The notes: generated by a model from the letters alone, not told the origin. A stretch of DNA of 64,000 bases from Toxonevra muliebris (GCA_963691655.1 OY829326.1:99633340-99697339); one strand, 5' to 3'; positions 1-11,283 are shown, counted from the stretch's first letter. Made by a program: numbers and translations.

Positions 1-65
1 CAAACACATACATGTGTATGAATGCAGTTTGTAAATTTAGAACAGAGATAGATAGATAGCGAAAA

Positions 66-82
66 AGAGAGAGAGAGAGAGA
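66..82. repeat. (GA)n microsatellite
   Basis: Uninterrupted alternating GA of about 8 units, followed by imperfect GA-rich sequence. Confidence 0.9.
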
Positions 83-296
83 AAGAGCTACATATTTCCA
101 GTAAGAATGCTTTAAAATATAATACCGTCAGCAGCACTGATAGCAGTCAGTGATGCAGCTGAAGATAGACTAACAACGGCAAAAAAAAAAAATCACAAAA
201 ATAATAGTAGTATGCAATTTCAGATGAAATTACAACCGCAATGCGACAGCAACATACAAAAGCATAAACACAGCATTACACACACTCATACACACC

Positions 297-320
297 GAGA
301 GAGAGAGAGAGAGAGAGAGA
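297..320. repeat. (GA)n microsatellite
   Basis: Twelve uninterrupted GA units, flanked by CA-rich sequence on the left (cacactcatacacacc). Confidence 0.95.
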
Positions 321-1584
321 CAGTGAGTGCGCACACTACACATATGCACACATACATATACATATGTGCATGCAAACAAAATCATGCTGGCACCAAATAC
401 TTATAATCGTCAAAATTTATTGCAATTCTTTTTTCTCAATGTGGCTCTTTACTTTTTCAACAATTTTTTTTTTTTTTTGGTATATGTTTTGGAGCATGAT
501 TTTTTTTGTTTTTTTTTGTTTTTTGCTGGTCTTGTTTTTGTCGATTCTTCCTGGCGACTCAATTTACATTTGGTATTGTATTACCAACAGAAATTCCAAC
601 GTTATCATTTCAGTTTTCCCCAACTTTTTCAAATTTTCCTTCAATGTTTTTCTTTTTTTTCCGATAAGTTTCTGATTGTTTTCATTTTTCCATACGCCAG
701 CAAATCTTAAGAAGATTTTATTCGACATACATTCAGCAACATGCAGCTGAAGCAACAGCAGCTAGCCAGAGGAACTATTCACATTCTTCTTCGCCATGCT
801 TATACTCCCCTTTTCTATTTCAACTTCAGTATTCACTTCCTTGTTACTGTAAATTTTGCTATAGTTGTTGTTGGTTTTCTTCTTGCTGTTGTTGACTTCT
901 TGCTACACAATTGTGCTTATGTACGTAGCAGCATATGAATGAATATGAATATTGTTTTTTCATTATTTGTTTGTTTGTATCTTTGTCGTAAAGAGCAAAA
1001 TCCTAAATAAAAATGAGAAAGAATAAAAGAAAATACTGCAATATCAAATTGGAAATGTTTAGATTTGTGATGGAAGTAAATTTGTGGTTAAGGTGGAAAA
1101 ATGCCAGATTTACTAAATTGATGTGCACTGAGAGAAATTGATATGTTTATAGAAATTTACGTTTCTTATTCGTATGCTTTGTGCATTGAAGAAATGAATT
1201 GGTTTTGGTGTTTTTTTTTTTTTTGTTTTGTTTTTTGTATTCTAAAACTTCTAAGAAATTTTTTCAAAAATTGGTAAAATATTTTCAGTTCTACGGAAAG
1301 TCTATATTTAGGTGAGACATAAATAAAAGTTTTGTGAATTTAAAATAATAGATTTTTAAATAGTCAAGCTCTTTTTATTGAGTCTATTTTAAATCGAAAG
1401 ATAATTCGAATGCCAGTCAGATTCAGAGCCTCAGGCAAACTTGCAGTTAGAATTTTTTTTTTATATGTTAATCGGTGGGAATTTTCACAGGTACTGCGGA
1501 ACTTGAGTTCTACGATAATGCTGAATTTTTTTTGACTGAAGGAACCTACTCCTCTTCTTCTATCCTCCCCTATTCTCCCCCAGA

Positions 1585-2092
1585 TTTTAGTCAGAGTCTC
1601 ATTCAAAATCTCATTCAGAGTCTTAGTTAAGGACTCAGTCAGAGTCTCATTCAAAGTTCTTTCAGAATTCCTGTCAAAGGCTCAGTTATAGTCTCAGTCA
1701 AAGCATAAGTCACTGCCTCAGCTATAGCCTCAGTTGGAGACACAGGTGGATTCTAAGTTCGAGTCACACTCAGAGTCGCATTTAGAGTTTTATTTAGAGT
1801 CGAATACAGAATCTCAATCATGGTCTCAATCAGAGTCTTATCCCAGTGAGAGTTTAATTTAGAATCTGTCATCATCTAAGTCAGAACCGAAATTAAAGTC
1901 TCAAACAGAACCTCAGTGAGAGTTCTACTTAGAGTACCTGATTAAATCTCAGTCATGGTCTCCAGATTTTCAAACAAAGTGTAAGTCGCAGCCTCAGTCA
2001 AAGTCCCAGCCGGGGTCTCATTCAGAGTCCTATTCAAAGTCTCAGTCAGAGTACCTGTGGGAATCTCATTCAGAGTTGCTGTCAGGGTCTCG
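1585..2092. repeat. Degenerate 12-bp minisatellite, segment 1
   Basis: Reads as successive variants of AGTCTCAGTCAG, itself close to a 6-bp dimer (AGTCTC/AGTCAG). The same array resumes at 3846 and again near 5320, so the three segments were one array split by insertions. Translation gives T/E/K/L tetrapeptide runs on the minus strand, which I take as a by-product of the 12-bp period and not as a protein. Confidence 0.85.
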
Positions 2093-2100
2093 GTTACAAT
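2093..2100. repeat. Target-site duplication, left, of hAT-like element
   Basis: GTTACAAT, identical to 3838-3845. Confidence 0.85.
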
Positions 2101-2939
2101 CAGGGATGCCAACTCATAACTTCTGTCTCCTCGATAGCGCTCAAGAAATTCCCCGATTTTCGATCAATTCCCCGCACCGGTACAATTTTATATTACAACA
2201 GCGCGATACGCACTTTTCATATAAACATTTTATAAAAACGAAAAATACCTTTACGGCTTAAAATTGATCCCGGTGGCTATTATTTTAAAAGGGCCTTGCA
2301 CTATCTCTGTCCAAAACTTAACCATTTTTTATAGGACTAGTAGGTTAATAGAAATGTTCTTTCTGACTTCGGAATTCTTTTGTCACATGGGCTCATACTT
2401 CTACAAAGATTAGTCTCATTGAGTAATAGTTACCACACCAAATTTGAACGAAATGGGGTGTTTCGAGTTACTGGACGTTGATTTTGCTAGATAAACAAGC
2501 CTCAGCCCACTTTTGGACATCAAAGTTCTCAAAAAAAGAGGCATGGACTTTCTTTTGGCTCAAATAAAAAATTAAAAAAAACGGGTTCAAAGTTTTGACT
2601 ACTGGTTTTTAACATTTAAAATATACTTCGTCTTCTTTATGATGGCTGACCGTAGTTTGTAAGTTTACAGATTAGTCAGCAAGGATTAAGAGTTATTAAT
2701 CAGGAGGTGCTGGACCAAAGCATAGCTAAGCCTTTCTGAATGGCCGAAAGAGAAGGCGATAGTTTTGCCCGACTAACACTCGGCGTTATAATCGTCTACG
2801 AAAGCTCTCTGAGTTTCTCTCTGAAATTTTTACAAAATTCTTCTGAAATGAAAGACTTTCAAATTACACACTTTTCTAAAAATCGATTTCTTCAAACCAA
2901 GGGCCCACTTAAGAAAAGATGATGATTTTAAGACCTACA

Positions 2940-3651
2940 TTCTGTCAAATAAGTACCCGGAAATTTGAAATAAAACACAAACAACTTATCAATCATCTAA
3001 ATTTATTATATCCCCTTCAAAATAGGCCCCTTCTGAGGCAATACACTTCTTCCAACGAACAATCTAATCATCGAAACACTTTTTAAAGCTATATTCCGGG
3101 ATGGCCTTCAGTTCTCGTTGCGAATTAGTTTTGATGTCTTCAATGCTCTCAAAACGGGTTCCACGAAGTGGTAATTTGAGTTTTGGAAACAGGAAAAAGT
3201 CACACGGGGCCATATCTGGAGAGTACGGTGGTTGTTCGATGATATTTGTTGAATTTTTGTTCAAAAACTCGTTCACAATGATCGCTTTGTGCGCTGGTGC
3301 ATTATCGTGGTGCAAAATCCAACTGTTGTTCCGCCACAAATCTGGTCTTTTGCGACGAACATTCTCTCTCAAACGCCTCATAACGCCAAGATAATATTCT
3401 TTATTGACGGTTTGGCCTTCCGGTAAGAATTCCGAATGAACAACACCATTTTTTATCCATAGTAAAAATCGCAACGCACATAAAAGGTTGACTTGTTCTT
3501 AATGACGCCGTAACCAAACTAAATGACACATAGCAATAAAAATTCAAAGAATAGTGGTTGACAGTTGTGCCAACCTGGGAAAAAATTTTTTTTGAAATAT
3601 TCTCAGAGGGAAAATTTAAAATGAGAATTTCCGGGTACTTATTTGACAGAA
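2940..3651 (-). mobile_element. Internally deleted mariner element
   Basis: About 712 bp against roughly 1.3 kb for a full mariner. The ends are inverted copies of TTCTGTCAAATAAGTACCCG. The right flank has the expected TA (3652-3653); the left flank reads CA, so that copy of the TA duplication seems mutated. The missing part is the N-terminal (DNA-binding) half of the transposase. It lies inside the hAT-like element 2101-3837 and so is the younger insertion. Confidence 0.85.
3064..3474 (-). pseudogene. mariner transposase, C-terminal half
   Basis: The translation keeps the second and third catalytic acids of a DD34D mariner transposase: the D of HHDNAPAH (about residue 57 of this frame) and the D of YSPDMAPCDFFLF (about residue 92), with exactly 34 residues between them. 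The preceding stretch (VVHSEFLPEGQTVNKEYY) also fits mariner. The first catalytic D and the helix-turn-helix half are absent. Upstream (about 3475-3600) the frame shifts, and only scraps of the preceding domain remain. In an intact element the enzyme cuts and joins transposon ends at TA sites; this copy cannot be active. Confidence 0.9.
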
Positions 3652-3837
3652 TAAATATGAAATATTGCAAAAGGTAAACGATTTACATTATATAAAATTT
3701 GACAAAAAATATTCTACTGACTTTAATAACTAAAAGCTGAACAATTTCGAATTCCCCGCAACAGCTCATTCCCCGATTCCCCGTACTATGTAAAATTAAC
3801 CGCAAATCGGGGAATTCCCCGCAAGTTGGCATCGCTG

Positions 3838-3845
3838 GTTACAAT
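3838..3845. repeat. Target-site duplication, right, of hAT-like element
   Basis: GTTACAAT, identical to 2093-2100; the minisatellite resumes directly after it. Confidence 0.85.
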
Positions 3846-4050
3846 ATCAGATGAAATATCAATCAGAGTCTGTCAGTATTTCAGACACAGTCTTAGTCAG
3901 ACTCTCAGTTGGAGTATGAATCAGAGTCTCAGTCAAAGTTTCACTCTAAGTCAGAATAGCTGATGGAGTATAACTATGACATTTTCAGTCAGAGCTTCAA
4001 TCAGAGTCTCAATTAGAGTCTCTGTTAGAGTCTTACTCAGAGTCTTATTT
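3846..4050. repeat. Degenerate 12-bp minisatellite, segment 2
   Basis: Continuation of the AGTCTCAGTCAG-type array between the hAT-like insertion and the LINE insertion that begins near 4055. Confidence 0.8.
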
Positions 4051-4219
4051 CAGCCCGTATCTAGATTAGATTAGATTGTTGAGGAGGTGGGCAAGATGAT
4101 TTCAGTCACTGCGGCCAGCTTGGGCCTATTGTGATATCCCCGAGAAATTAATGTATTTTATACTTCCCTATATCTATTACCCTTGAGGAAATTCATTATC
4201 TCTTTAGGAGAACTATCCG

Positions 4220-4459
4220 CTATGTTTTGCAGTTGTAGGATTGTTTCCTAAGTAAAGAAGCTGGGTCCTCATTAGACCTCCACATTGGCATAGGATATGT
4301 TCTGCTTTTTCTTCCTCCTCGTTTCATATTCGTCACGTATCGTTTTATACTAAACCCAAGATTGATATGTGTTTGTTGTTTTGATGTGATTTCGTTTGTA
4401 GAGAGTGCAAGAAGAGCCGCTCTGCTATCAGAGTGTATGTAAATGTTCTTGTTAACCAC
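4220..4459 (-). pseudogene. LINE RNase H and C-terminal finger remnant
   Basis: Starts with IYIHSDSRAALLALST, the third-acid motif of a LINE RNase H. The rest of the RNase H is shortened or lost. In the neighbouring frame about 4330-4230 reads EEEEKAEHILCQCGGLMRT, the end of the C-terminal Cys/His finger found in RNase-H-bearing LINEs. Frameshifts separate these pieces. Confidence 0.75.
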
Positions 4460-4934
4460 AGATCTGTTTCCAAACTCCCTTAGTCAGAGCTCAATGACAT
4501 GCGCCTTGGCTTGGAAAACTAAGTTGCCTATGCCCATGCCTGCATAAATGGAGTTTTTTAGTCTAACTCCATACACTTCCGCCCCAAATCCATCGTTTGT
4601 TTTCGAGTCATCTGTATGGCATATACATGATAGTTCCCTGAAAACTTTGGTCTGGTCTGTTCCCAGTTATTTCTATCAGGAAATGTGACCTTGAAGTTGA
4701 GGCATAAGTTGTAATGCGGAAAACATTTGTCGGTAGTAAACATACTAACATTTTTAATCTTGTTAATTTCTTGGATTAACTCCTTCTGATTCAGAGATGA
4801 GCTTACACGTAAATTGTAGAGTTTATTTCTTGACGAATAAGTGTAGCGGTGGAATGTTCAGCAATGTTTGCATTGCCGCAAAAGTCGTTGTTTGCATTGC
4901 TCCTGTAATACAGAAACTAGCTAGTCTCTGAAGT

Positions 4935-5250
4935 TTATTGAGCTTGCGTTGTTTTTTGTGTTTCCTTACTCCACCATATTGGTGCAGCATAGATAATTAT
5001 AGGTCTAAGTACAGCAGTATATAGCCACATTGAGAGCTTTGAGTTAAGTCCGCAGTTCTTGTCTACTAGGCTTTTGCTGGCCCAAATAGTTTTTCTGGCT
5101 TTGTCTAGCGCCCTATCCATGATAGTTTCTCCTCTAGAATTACACCCAAATATTTTACTTCTTTCGAGAAGTTAATAGTTTCCCCAAAAAGTGTAGGTTC
5201 TTTTAAATTATCGCTTTTGGTAAACACCACTATGCTAATTTTCTTGTGAT
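4935..5250 (-). pseudogene. LINE reverse transcriptase, C-terminal fragment
   Basis: Minus-strand frames read KISIVVFTKSD, then VKYLGVILEEKLSW, then LYTAVLRPIIIYAAPIWW, the usual order after the YADD motif in LINE RTs (primer-grip and thumb). An in-frame stop and frame breaks separate the pieces. No palm catalytic motif is present, so the copy is dead. Confidence 0.8.
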
Positions 5251-5319
5251 TATCATTTACACCACCTTGCAACTAGATTCGACGCTCTCTGAAGGTGAGA
5301 TGAGACTGTGTCTTCATGT

Positions 5320-5890
5320 CAGTATCTAAGTCTTACTCTAGGTTATAATCTTAGATAAAACGTTTAGCAGAGCCTCATAAAATCTGATTCAGAGTCTCGG
5401 TCAGAGTCAGAGTTCCTGTCAGAGTTTCAGTCATATCTTCAGTCAGAATTTTGGATCAAGTTTCAAACAGATTCTTAATCTCGTAGCCAAAGTATAAGTT
5501 AAAGTGCCAATCAAAGTCTCAAAGAGTATCTCAGTCAGAAAAGTAATCAGAGTCTCAGTATTAATCTCAGTTAAAGTTTTATTTGAAGACTCATTTCGAG
5601 TCCCATTCAGAGTCTTAGCCAAATTCACTGTAGGAGTCTCAGTCAGAGTCTTAGTAATAGTCTTAGTCACAGTCTCATTGGAAGTCTTCTTCAGAGACCT
5701 TATTAACAAACAATCGCAGTCTCATTCCGAATATCAATTAAGGTCTCAGCCGGAATCTCAGCCTGATTCTTAGTCAGAATCATAGTCAGTATTTAATCAG
5801 AGCCTCATTCAGAGGCTCAACCAGTTTTTAGGCAAAGTGTCTCATTTACAGTCTCAGTCAGTCTCTATCAGTCAAACAGTCAGTCAGTCG
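5320..5890. repeat. Degenerate 12-bp minisatellite, segment 3
   Basis: The array resumes after the LINE and decays into CAGTCAGTCAGTC at its right end. Both strands are open for 88-89 codons here (5443-5709 minus, 5504-5773 plus), which is what a stop-poor 12-bp repeat gives; I do not call a gene. Confidence 0.85.
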
Positions 5891-7960
5891 GTTTGGTAAA
5901 ACACATCTATATAATGTAAACCTAAGTTAATTTGCTTCGCACTGAATGCTGTTTTAGGATGCATTGTCTTTAAAGCATTTATCCTCTGGATTGAAAAGTC
6001 TTTGTGGCCCCATATGGTCATTATTCCTATCTTCAAAGGTGCGTTCTAAGTTTTCAACGCTTTGTAAGAAATTTTATATTCTAAGAATGCTTAACGAATG
6101 GTTTACATAGAATTTCAACCTTTTAAATCTTTATCCACCACGTCGCTAATTTCTTAATGTTTTTGTTTTTATAAAATTACTTAACAGAACGAAAAAAAAA
6201 ATAAAATAAGCAAAATAAACGTAAAATCTCATTATACAAACCACTGTGTAATTTTAAATTGTACATATTTTCTGTTTTCAGTTTGTTTTTATATTTTTGT
6301 TTTTATTTACTTCTGAAATACATATACTTGTACTTTCAAATTCCATTTTAAAACTTGTGTGCTAATTTAACTAATTACTTTATACTAGCTTATTCTTTTT
6401 AATGACTAAATAAGTTCAAATTACTTTTTATACTTGAAAAATAAACAAATTTAACAAACACGACAGCAGCACAAATGAAAAAGGATAAAACCAAAGATAA
6501 ATGGTTTCATTTCAGTAGCAGTAAAATGGAAGAAAGAAATAGTTAGAAACGAAATGAAAAAACCACGACGAGCGCATCCTTTTTAATACTTTATAATGTG
6601 AACGAAAGAAAAAAGAAAAAAGAAAAAAACCATAAAAGTAAAGCAAAGCTAAACAAAAATAATAATAATACTACAATCGCAATCGCACAGGCGTCGGCGG
6701 TAGTAACAGCTACAGCAACAGCGTTTTGAGGAGACTAAACAACAACAACACAACGAACTGTCAGCACATGAAAACCAAAGGTGCTAAGATACCCATGTTT
6801 ATTGAGGCGACATGGCATAGCCGCACTTGAATCCACACATACTTGCAAACAAAATGTCCATAGTTGAAGAGGGACAAGCAAAACAAACAGAAACACACAC
6901 CATCACACACACACAATTACAAAGAAATAAAAAGAAATCCTTTTGCCACATCACCACACATAAACGCACGTTGAACCTTTGAGGGTTGAGTGTAAAACAC
7001 CAATCGCCTCAATGGCAGCATGAGAAGCAGCAGCAGCAACAGTAGCAGAAAAACGCAAAAGCCACTTTGACGTGTAATAAACATTAGCCAAAGATACAAA
7101 TTCACACTTTAATTATGTAGAAGGACATAATACAAATTATGCTGCAACTATGTACTACAATCGCAAATACGCACATATACACACATATATTTATAAATGT
7201 ATACAGGAATCTACTGTATACTGTTGCTCACAACACTCCTGCTCGATTTGCATGGAAGGAAAGAAGTAAAGCAAAAAAAAAAAAAAAAGGAAAAAAAACA
7301 AATGGACAAACACAAAATATAAATGGAAAAAAATTAACATCGAAAATGTGTAAGCATCAAGTCGAAAAAGGGGATTCATTTATGCATGCTTCTCATCTAA
7401 TATATGTGTATGTGTATGTGTATGCGCGCTTAAGCCACTCAACTACAACAACAATAACATCAAATATTTTTGTACTGAGGCATGCAGACTCACACCTCGT
7501 GTGCTTCTCACAGAAATATTGCGACATTATAGTCAACAACAACAACACAAACAACTCGAAGTACAGGAACAACAGTACCACTAAAGAATTCTCTACTATT
7601 ACCAACACCAACATTAGAGGTAGTAGCTTTAGTAGTACACTCAAGGAAAAAATGATATAAAAGGCACAAAACATTGATTGAAAATATTAAGTAAAAAATG
7701 ATGGTGATATTTCACACAGAGAGAAAAGGTCTACAGTGTAACCACAACGATTTGAAGCAAGTGAGAATCCCGAGTAGCCTCTGATACTTTAACCAAAGCA
7801 TTATTAAAAGCACAACCGAGCATCTTATTTTGAATAGTGACAAATAATGTGTTCCAAAATCTTCTTTCGTGTTTGAGTCATTAAAGTTTTTGCACAGGTC
7901 GGCCGTTTTCTACCAGACCAAAACACAAGGTCCAGTAACCATATCTATTTATACCTAAAC
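5891..7960. other. Non-coding spacer with simple repeats
   Basis: AT-rich DNA with A-rich runs (about 6180-6230, 6600-6660), AAT and CAG/CAA-type trinucleotide tracts (6655-6760, 7025-7050, 7440-7580), a CA-rich stretch (6890-6915), and TGTATG repeats (7400-7425). The 173-codon ORF at 7139-7660 is compositionally biased (K, N, T runs) with no recognisable domain. No gene is supported. Confidence 0.55.
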
Positions 7961-8329
7961 CAAGCATGTCTGCTTATGACCAACCGAAGAATTTTCGTAT
8001 CATCAGCCTTTCAAGGGGCATTTGACAATCCATTTTATAACAAGATTGTGAACGTTTCTCAGTGTAAAGGGATCAGCGCTACTGTAGTGAACTGGATAAT
8101 GGCTATGCCCACAAGCAGACAAACTAGACCCAGCAGAGAACCTTTGAGTGGCTACACCAAAACTGTGAAATCTAATAAAGGATTTGAACAAGGAAGTGTT
8201 CTATCAAACACACTGTGGAATCTCCTAGTAGATTCACTAATCGTGAAACTCACTAGTGCAGGTCATCCCACTGTTGGTTACGCTGATGATATCTGTATTT
8301 TCTTCAGCGATTCAAACTTGGCATCATTA

Positions 8330-8337
8330 TGTATGCG
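8330..8337. repeat. Target-site duplication, left, of MITE copy 1
   Basis: TGTATGCG; repeated exactly at 8865-8872 between the two MITE copies. Confidence 0.8.
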
Positions 8338-8864
8338 TAACGCTCGTATCTATACAGTTTTTCGCGGTAGTATACCGCTTTTTCAACTCCAAAACCGCAT
8401 ACCGCCTTTTTTACCAAAATACCGCGTTTATACTAAGAAAAAAATATAAAATTGTTGAACACTACGAAATTCAAATTTATCAATCACAATGCAAAACGTG
8501 TCAGAGAACAAGAGCAACTCGTTGCAAGTATACCTTTGAAAGAAGTGGAAACATTGAAGGCGATTTTTATCGTCAAATGTAACTTGAAATATCCATGCGT
8601 TGATTTCTATAAATACCTCATAGCAAAGCCGGAATCGCTTCGTCAAATTTCTTCAAAGCACAAATTAAATACAAGTACAAAAGGAGATATGAAAATTGAG
8701 AACGAAGACGATTTAGATGATGGATAAATTGCTTTCCTGGTTGATTTTCATTGAAAAAAATTGATACCGCGAAATATACAGTTTTTTTCAAATCGATTTA
8801 CAGTTTTTTAAAAATTTTTGGTAGAAATATACAGTTTTTGGTCGGAAGAAAGATACGAGCGTTA
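8338..8864. mobile_element. hAT-like MITE, copy 1 (527 bp)
   Basis: Starts TAACGCTCGTATCT and ends with its exact reverse complement (AGATACGAGCGTTA). It is flanked by the 8-bp direct repeat TGTATGCG (8330-8337 and 8865-8872). TAACG fits the hAT Y-A-R-N-G end and 8 bp is the hAT duplication length. The interior is AT-rich, with repeated ATACAGTTTTTT and TACCGC motifs, and no transposase. It interrupts the LINE RT directly after the codons for SLCM. Confidence 0.85.
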
Positions 8865-8872
8865 TGTATGCG
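8865..8872. repeat. Target-site duplication shared by the two tandem MITEs
   Basis: TGTATGCG; right flank of copy 1 and left flank of copy 2. Confidence 0.8.
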
Positions 8873-9387
8873 TAACGCTCGTATATATACAGTTTTTTGC
8901 GGTAGTATACCGGTTTTTCAACTCCAAAACCGCATACCGCCTTTTATACCAAAATACCGCGTTTATACTAAGAAAAAACTATAAAAATTTTAGCGCTTCG
9001 AATCATCAATCGCAATGCAAAACGTCTGAAAGAACAATGGCAACTCGTTGTTAATATACTTTTGAAAGAAGTGGAAACATTGAAGGCAATTCTTGTCGTC
9101 AAATGTAACTTGAAATATCCATGCGTTGATTTCTAAAAATATCTCATAGCAAAGTCGGAATCGCTTCGTCAATTTAATTCAAAGCACAAATTCAATACAA
9201 CTACAGAAGGAGATATGAAAATGGAGAATGAAGACGATTTAGATGATGGATAAATTGCTTTCCTTGTTAATTTTCATTGAAAAAATTGATACCGCGAAAT
9301 ATACAGTTTTTTTGAAATCGATTTACAGTTTTTTAAAAACTTTTGTAAGAAATATACAGTTTTTTGTCCGAAAAAAGATTCGAGCGG
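8873..9387. mobile_element. hAT-like MITE, copy 2 (515 bp), right end trimmed
   Basis: Begins immediately after the shared TGTATGCG and is closely similar to copy 1 throughout. It ends ATTCGAGCG and passes straight into the resumed RT reading (GATTAAATCC). The expected TTA end plus a third TGTATGCG (11 bp) are missing. That loss is explained by a deletion between two GCG triplets. Confidence 0.8.
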
Positions 9388-10770
9388 ATTAAATCCATTT
9401 TAAATGATGTTGAGGACTGGTGCTGCGAATAAGCAGCGAACAAGCAGAAGCAGGGTTAACCCTGAAAAGACAGAAATGATACTGTTTACAACAAGAAGGA
9501 AGCTTCCAGAAGCTAGACGGCCTGCTCGCTTTAGCATTCAATTACTACCCTCTAATAAGTTCAAATACTTAGGAGTCATTCTTTAAGCAAACTGTTCTTT
9601 ATGCCAGGGCGTTGAAAGTCATAAAAATAATGTGGCAATGCCGTAGAATCCTTGGGAAATCGAGTTCCCTGAAAGTCCTCCTGGGAAGTCTACAGCAGCA
9701 CGCATGTGTTGGCATCACAGGGATGATGAGAGGAACGCCAACCTTCGCTATGAAAACATTTCTGTACCTGCTATCGTTTTGTGGTGAAGGATGCAGGGCT
9801 GGCTAACATTAATCCTACATAACTGTTGCTGAACAAAAAATGGAGTTGTAACTCTATTTTCATCTGTTGGGACAGCCAGGCGGCTATCAAAGCCTGCTCG
9901 CCTTACTCAGTTGCATGGAAAATCGCGGATGATGCAATTGTCCATCTTTTCAGACTTGTGAGAAGACATTCGGTAACGCTGGTAAAGTTACCTAGCCACA
10001 TAAGTATTTTGGGTCAAGAGATGGCAGGCATGTTGACTAGAAAAGGAACAGCATTCTTTCATTAATAATGAAATGGAGATTAGGTTGCGCCAATTACACA
10101 ACGACTATTGAAGGCGAATAGATTCCTGTTGACAGTGTTTGTTAGCTGCCTTAAAAACGACAGATCTAAGTATACGTTAAGCTTGCAAAGATGTGACTTA
10201 AGACTCATTATAGGGCTCGTTGCAGGTTTCGTCACAGTCAAGGATTTTCTGCTTAAAATCGGTGTAGATTACCCATCATTAAGGCATTTAATATCAATTT
10301 TGGCTTTATGGTTTAACTTTCAAAGGCTTTCACAATCGCTTGACTGTCTGATAAATACTCAATCGGATATGATTTGTTAATTCTACGACGGTTTCAATTA
10401 TTTCATACATTGCCTCCATTTCAGCTTGAAAAGTTCTAAAACCCTCGGAAAATTTAAAAGATTTTTACGTGTCAGTGCTGGTGGCAAAGGCGGTTGACCG
10501 CCACTTAAACCACTGGATAAGGTTAGAAGAACGGCAGCCATATTGATTACTGGCGCTCTCCGTACTACCTCCACAAAAGCTCTCTTCGCAATCCTTCATT
10601 GGTTGCCAACTTCACTTCTGGTTAAGCAATAAGCTAAGTGCTCTGCTGCCAGGCTCAGTGCCCTAACTCACTGGACCCGGTCAAACCTGGGCCATGCCAA
10701 GATTTTAATCCACGATACGTCCGTACCAACTAACGTAGACTACATTTGCGCTACGCCTAATTTAAACCAC

Positions 10771-11283
10771 ATGTTCTTCACCCATATCCCCAGTAGAGAG
10801 GAATGGGTTAATGACGAGGTGGTCACTGACAATTCAATTAACATCTATACAGATGGATTCAAATCGGAGGAAAGAGTCGGCTGTGGCATCTTCTCTAGTA
10901 AGTCAGATCTCAGACTCTATTTCCGACTTCCTGACCATTGCAGCGTCTTTCAGGCGGAAGTAATGGCTATCTATCAAACGTCCAAGTGGCTTATTTGCAA
11001 CGATTCATTCGATAAGAATATCTGCATCTACACGGACAGCCAAGTAGCAATCAAGTCCCTTGCCGGTGTTTTCACTAGATCAAAGCTTGTTCTCGGCTGC
11101 CGATCCTCAGTCAACATTTTGTCAAGTCTTTTGCAGGTCCACCTATATTGGGTGCCTGGACATATGGATATTTCAGGTAACTGCAATGCCGACGAGTTAG
11201 CAAAACAGGGCTCGCAGCTTTCAGATATATCACCTTCCTGCACCATTAGTGTCCCTCTTACGTCTATTAAATTAGCCATTTAG
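10771..11283 (+). pseudogene. LINE RNase H domain, well preserved
   Basis: The 170-codon frame holds the RNase H active-site series: D28 (IYTDGFKS), E63 (VFQAEVMAI), D89 (IYTDSQVAIKSL), H131 (YWVPGH) and D141 (NADELAKQG). The usual NE before xAD is NC here. The frame ends with a TAG at 11281-11283 where the family normally continues; the same reading goes on to 11688. In an intact element this domain removes RNA from the RNA-DNA hybrid during insertion. It is a fragment without its RT and is not expected to be active. Confidence 0.88.

Larger units (their letters stand above)
1..1584. other. Non-coding AT-rich spacer
   Basis: No convincing gene. It holds T-rich and A-rich runs and two GA microsatellites, listed separately. 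The ORFs here are T-rich low-complexity translations (long F/L runs) with no family resemblance. The composition is typical of fly intergenic or intronic DNA. Confidence 0.6.
2101..3837. mobile_element. hAT-like non-autonomous DNA transposon
   Basis: Seen: the element begins CAGGGATGCCAACT and ends AGTTGGCATCGCTG, giving imperfect terminal inverted repeats. It is flanked by an identical 8-bp direct repeat GTTACAAT (2093-2100 and 3838-3845) inside the 12-bp minisatellite. Several TTCCCCG motifs sit just inside both ends (about 2150-2175 and 3750-3825), like subterminal transposase-binding repeats. Known: hAT elements make 8-bp duplications and start Y-A-R-N-G, which CAGGG fits. No transposase coding is visible in the non-mariner part, so it is non-autonomous. 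A deleted mariner lies inside (2940-3651). Confidence 0.85.
4055..5300 (-). mobile_element. 5'-truncated LINE (RNase-H type), minus strand
   Basis: Minus-strand order is RT C-terminus (5240 to 4935), RNase H (about 4459-4390), a cysteine/histidine finger (about 4330-4270) and the 3' UTR, which ends near 4055 with an ATCTA-type repeat (AATCTAATCTAATCTAG on the minus strand). That is the 3' part of an I/R1/Loa-group LINE. The 5' end is lost within the RT, as expected for target-primed insertion that stopped early. It sits inside the 12-bp minisatellite; I could not fix a target duplication there. Its 3' UTR phrase (GATATCACAATAGGCC) resembles that of the LINE at 10478-11785. Confidence 0.8.
7976..10380 (+). 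pseudogene. LINE pol remnant: RT and RNase H, interrupted by MITEs
   Basis: In order: a palm motif with altered catalytic acid (SAFQGAFDNPFYNKI), the block GFEQGSVLSNTLWNLLVDSL, the catalytic GYADDICIFF near 8275-8305, an interruption at 8338-9387, then SILNDVEDW (9390-9420), VNPEKTEMILFTTRRKLPEA, FKYLGVIL (9555-9586), a thumb piece (ACVGITGMMRGTPTFAM), RNase H pieces (ICWDSQAAIKAC, then a decayed H/NE/AD region), and a C-terminal LRLIIGLVAG block. This is the layout of I/R1/Loa-group LINEs. Several frame changes and stops make it non-functional. The 5' part (endonuclease, ORF1) is absent. Confidence 0.85.

Noticed and set aside
5443..5773. Overlapping 88-89-codon frames on both strands
   Set aside because: Products of the 12-bp minisatellite period, which rarely makes stops.
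7139..7660. 173-codon plus-strand ORF
   Set aside because: Composed of A-rich and CAA/AAC-type repeats (K, N, T runs); no promoter, domain or family resemblance.
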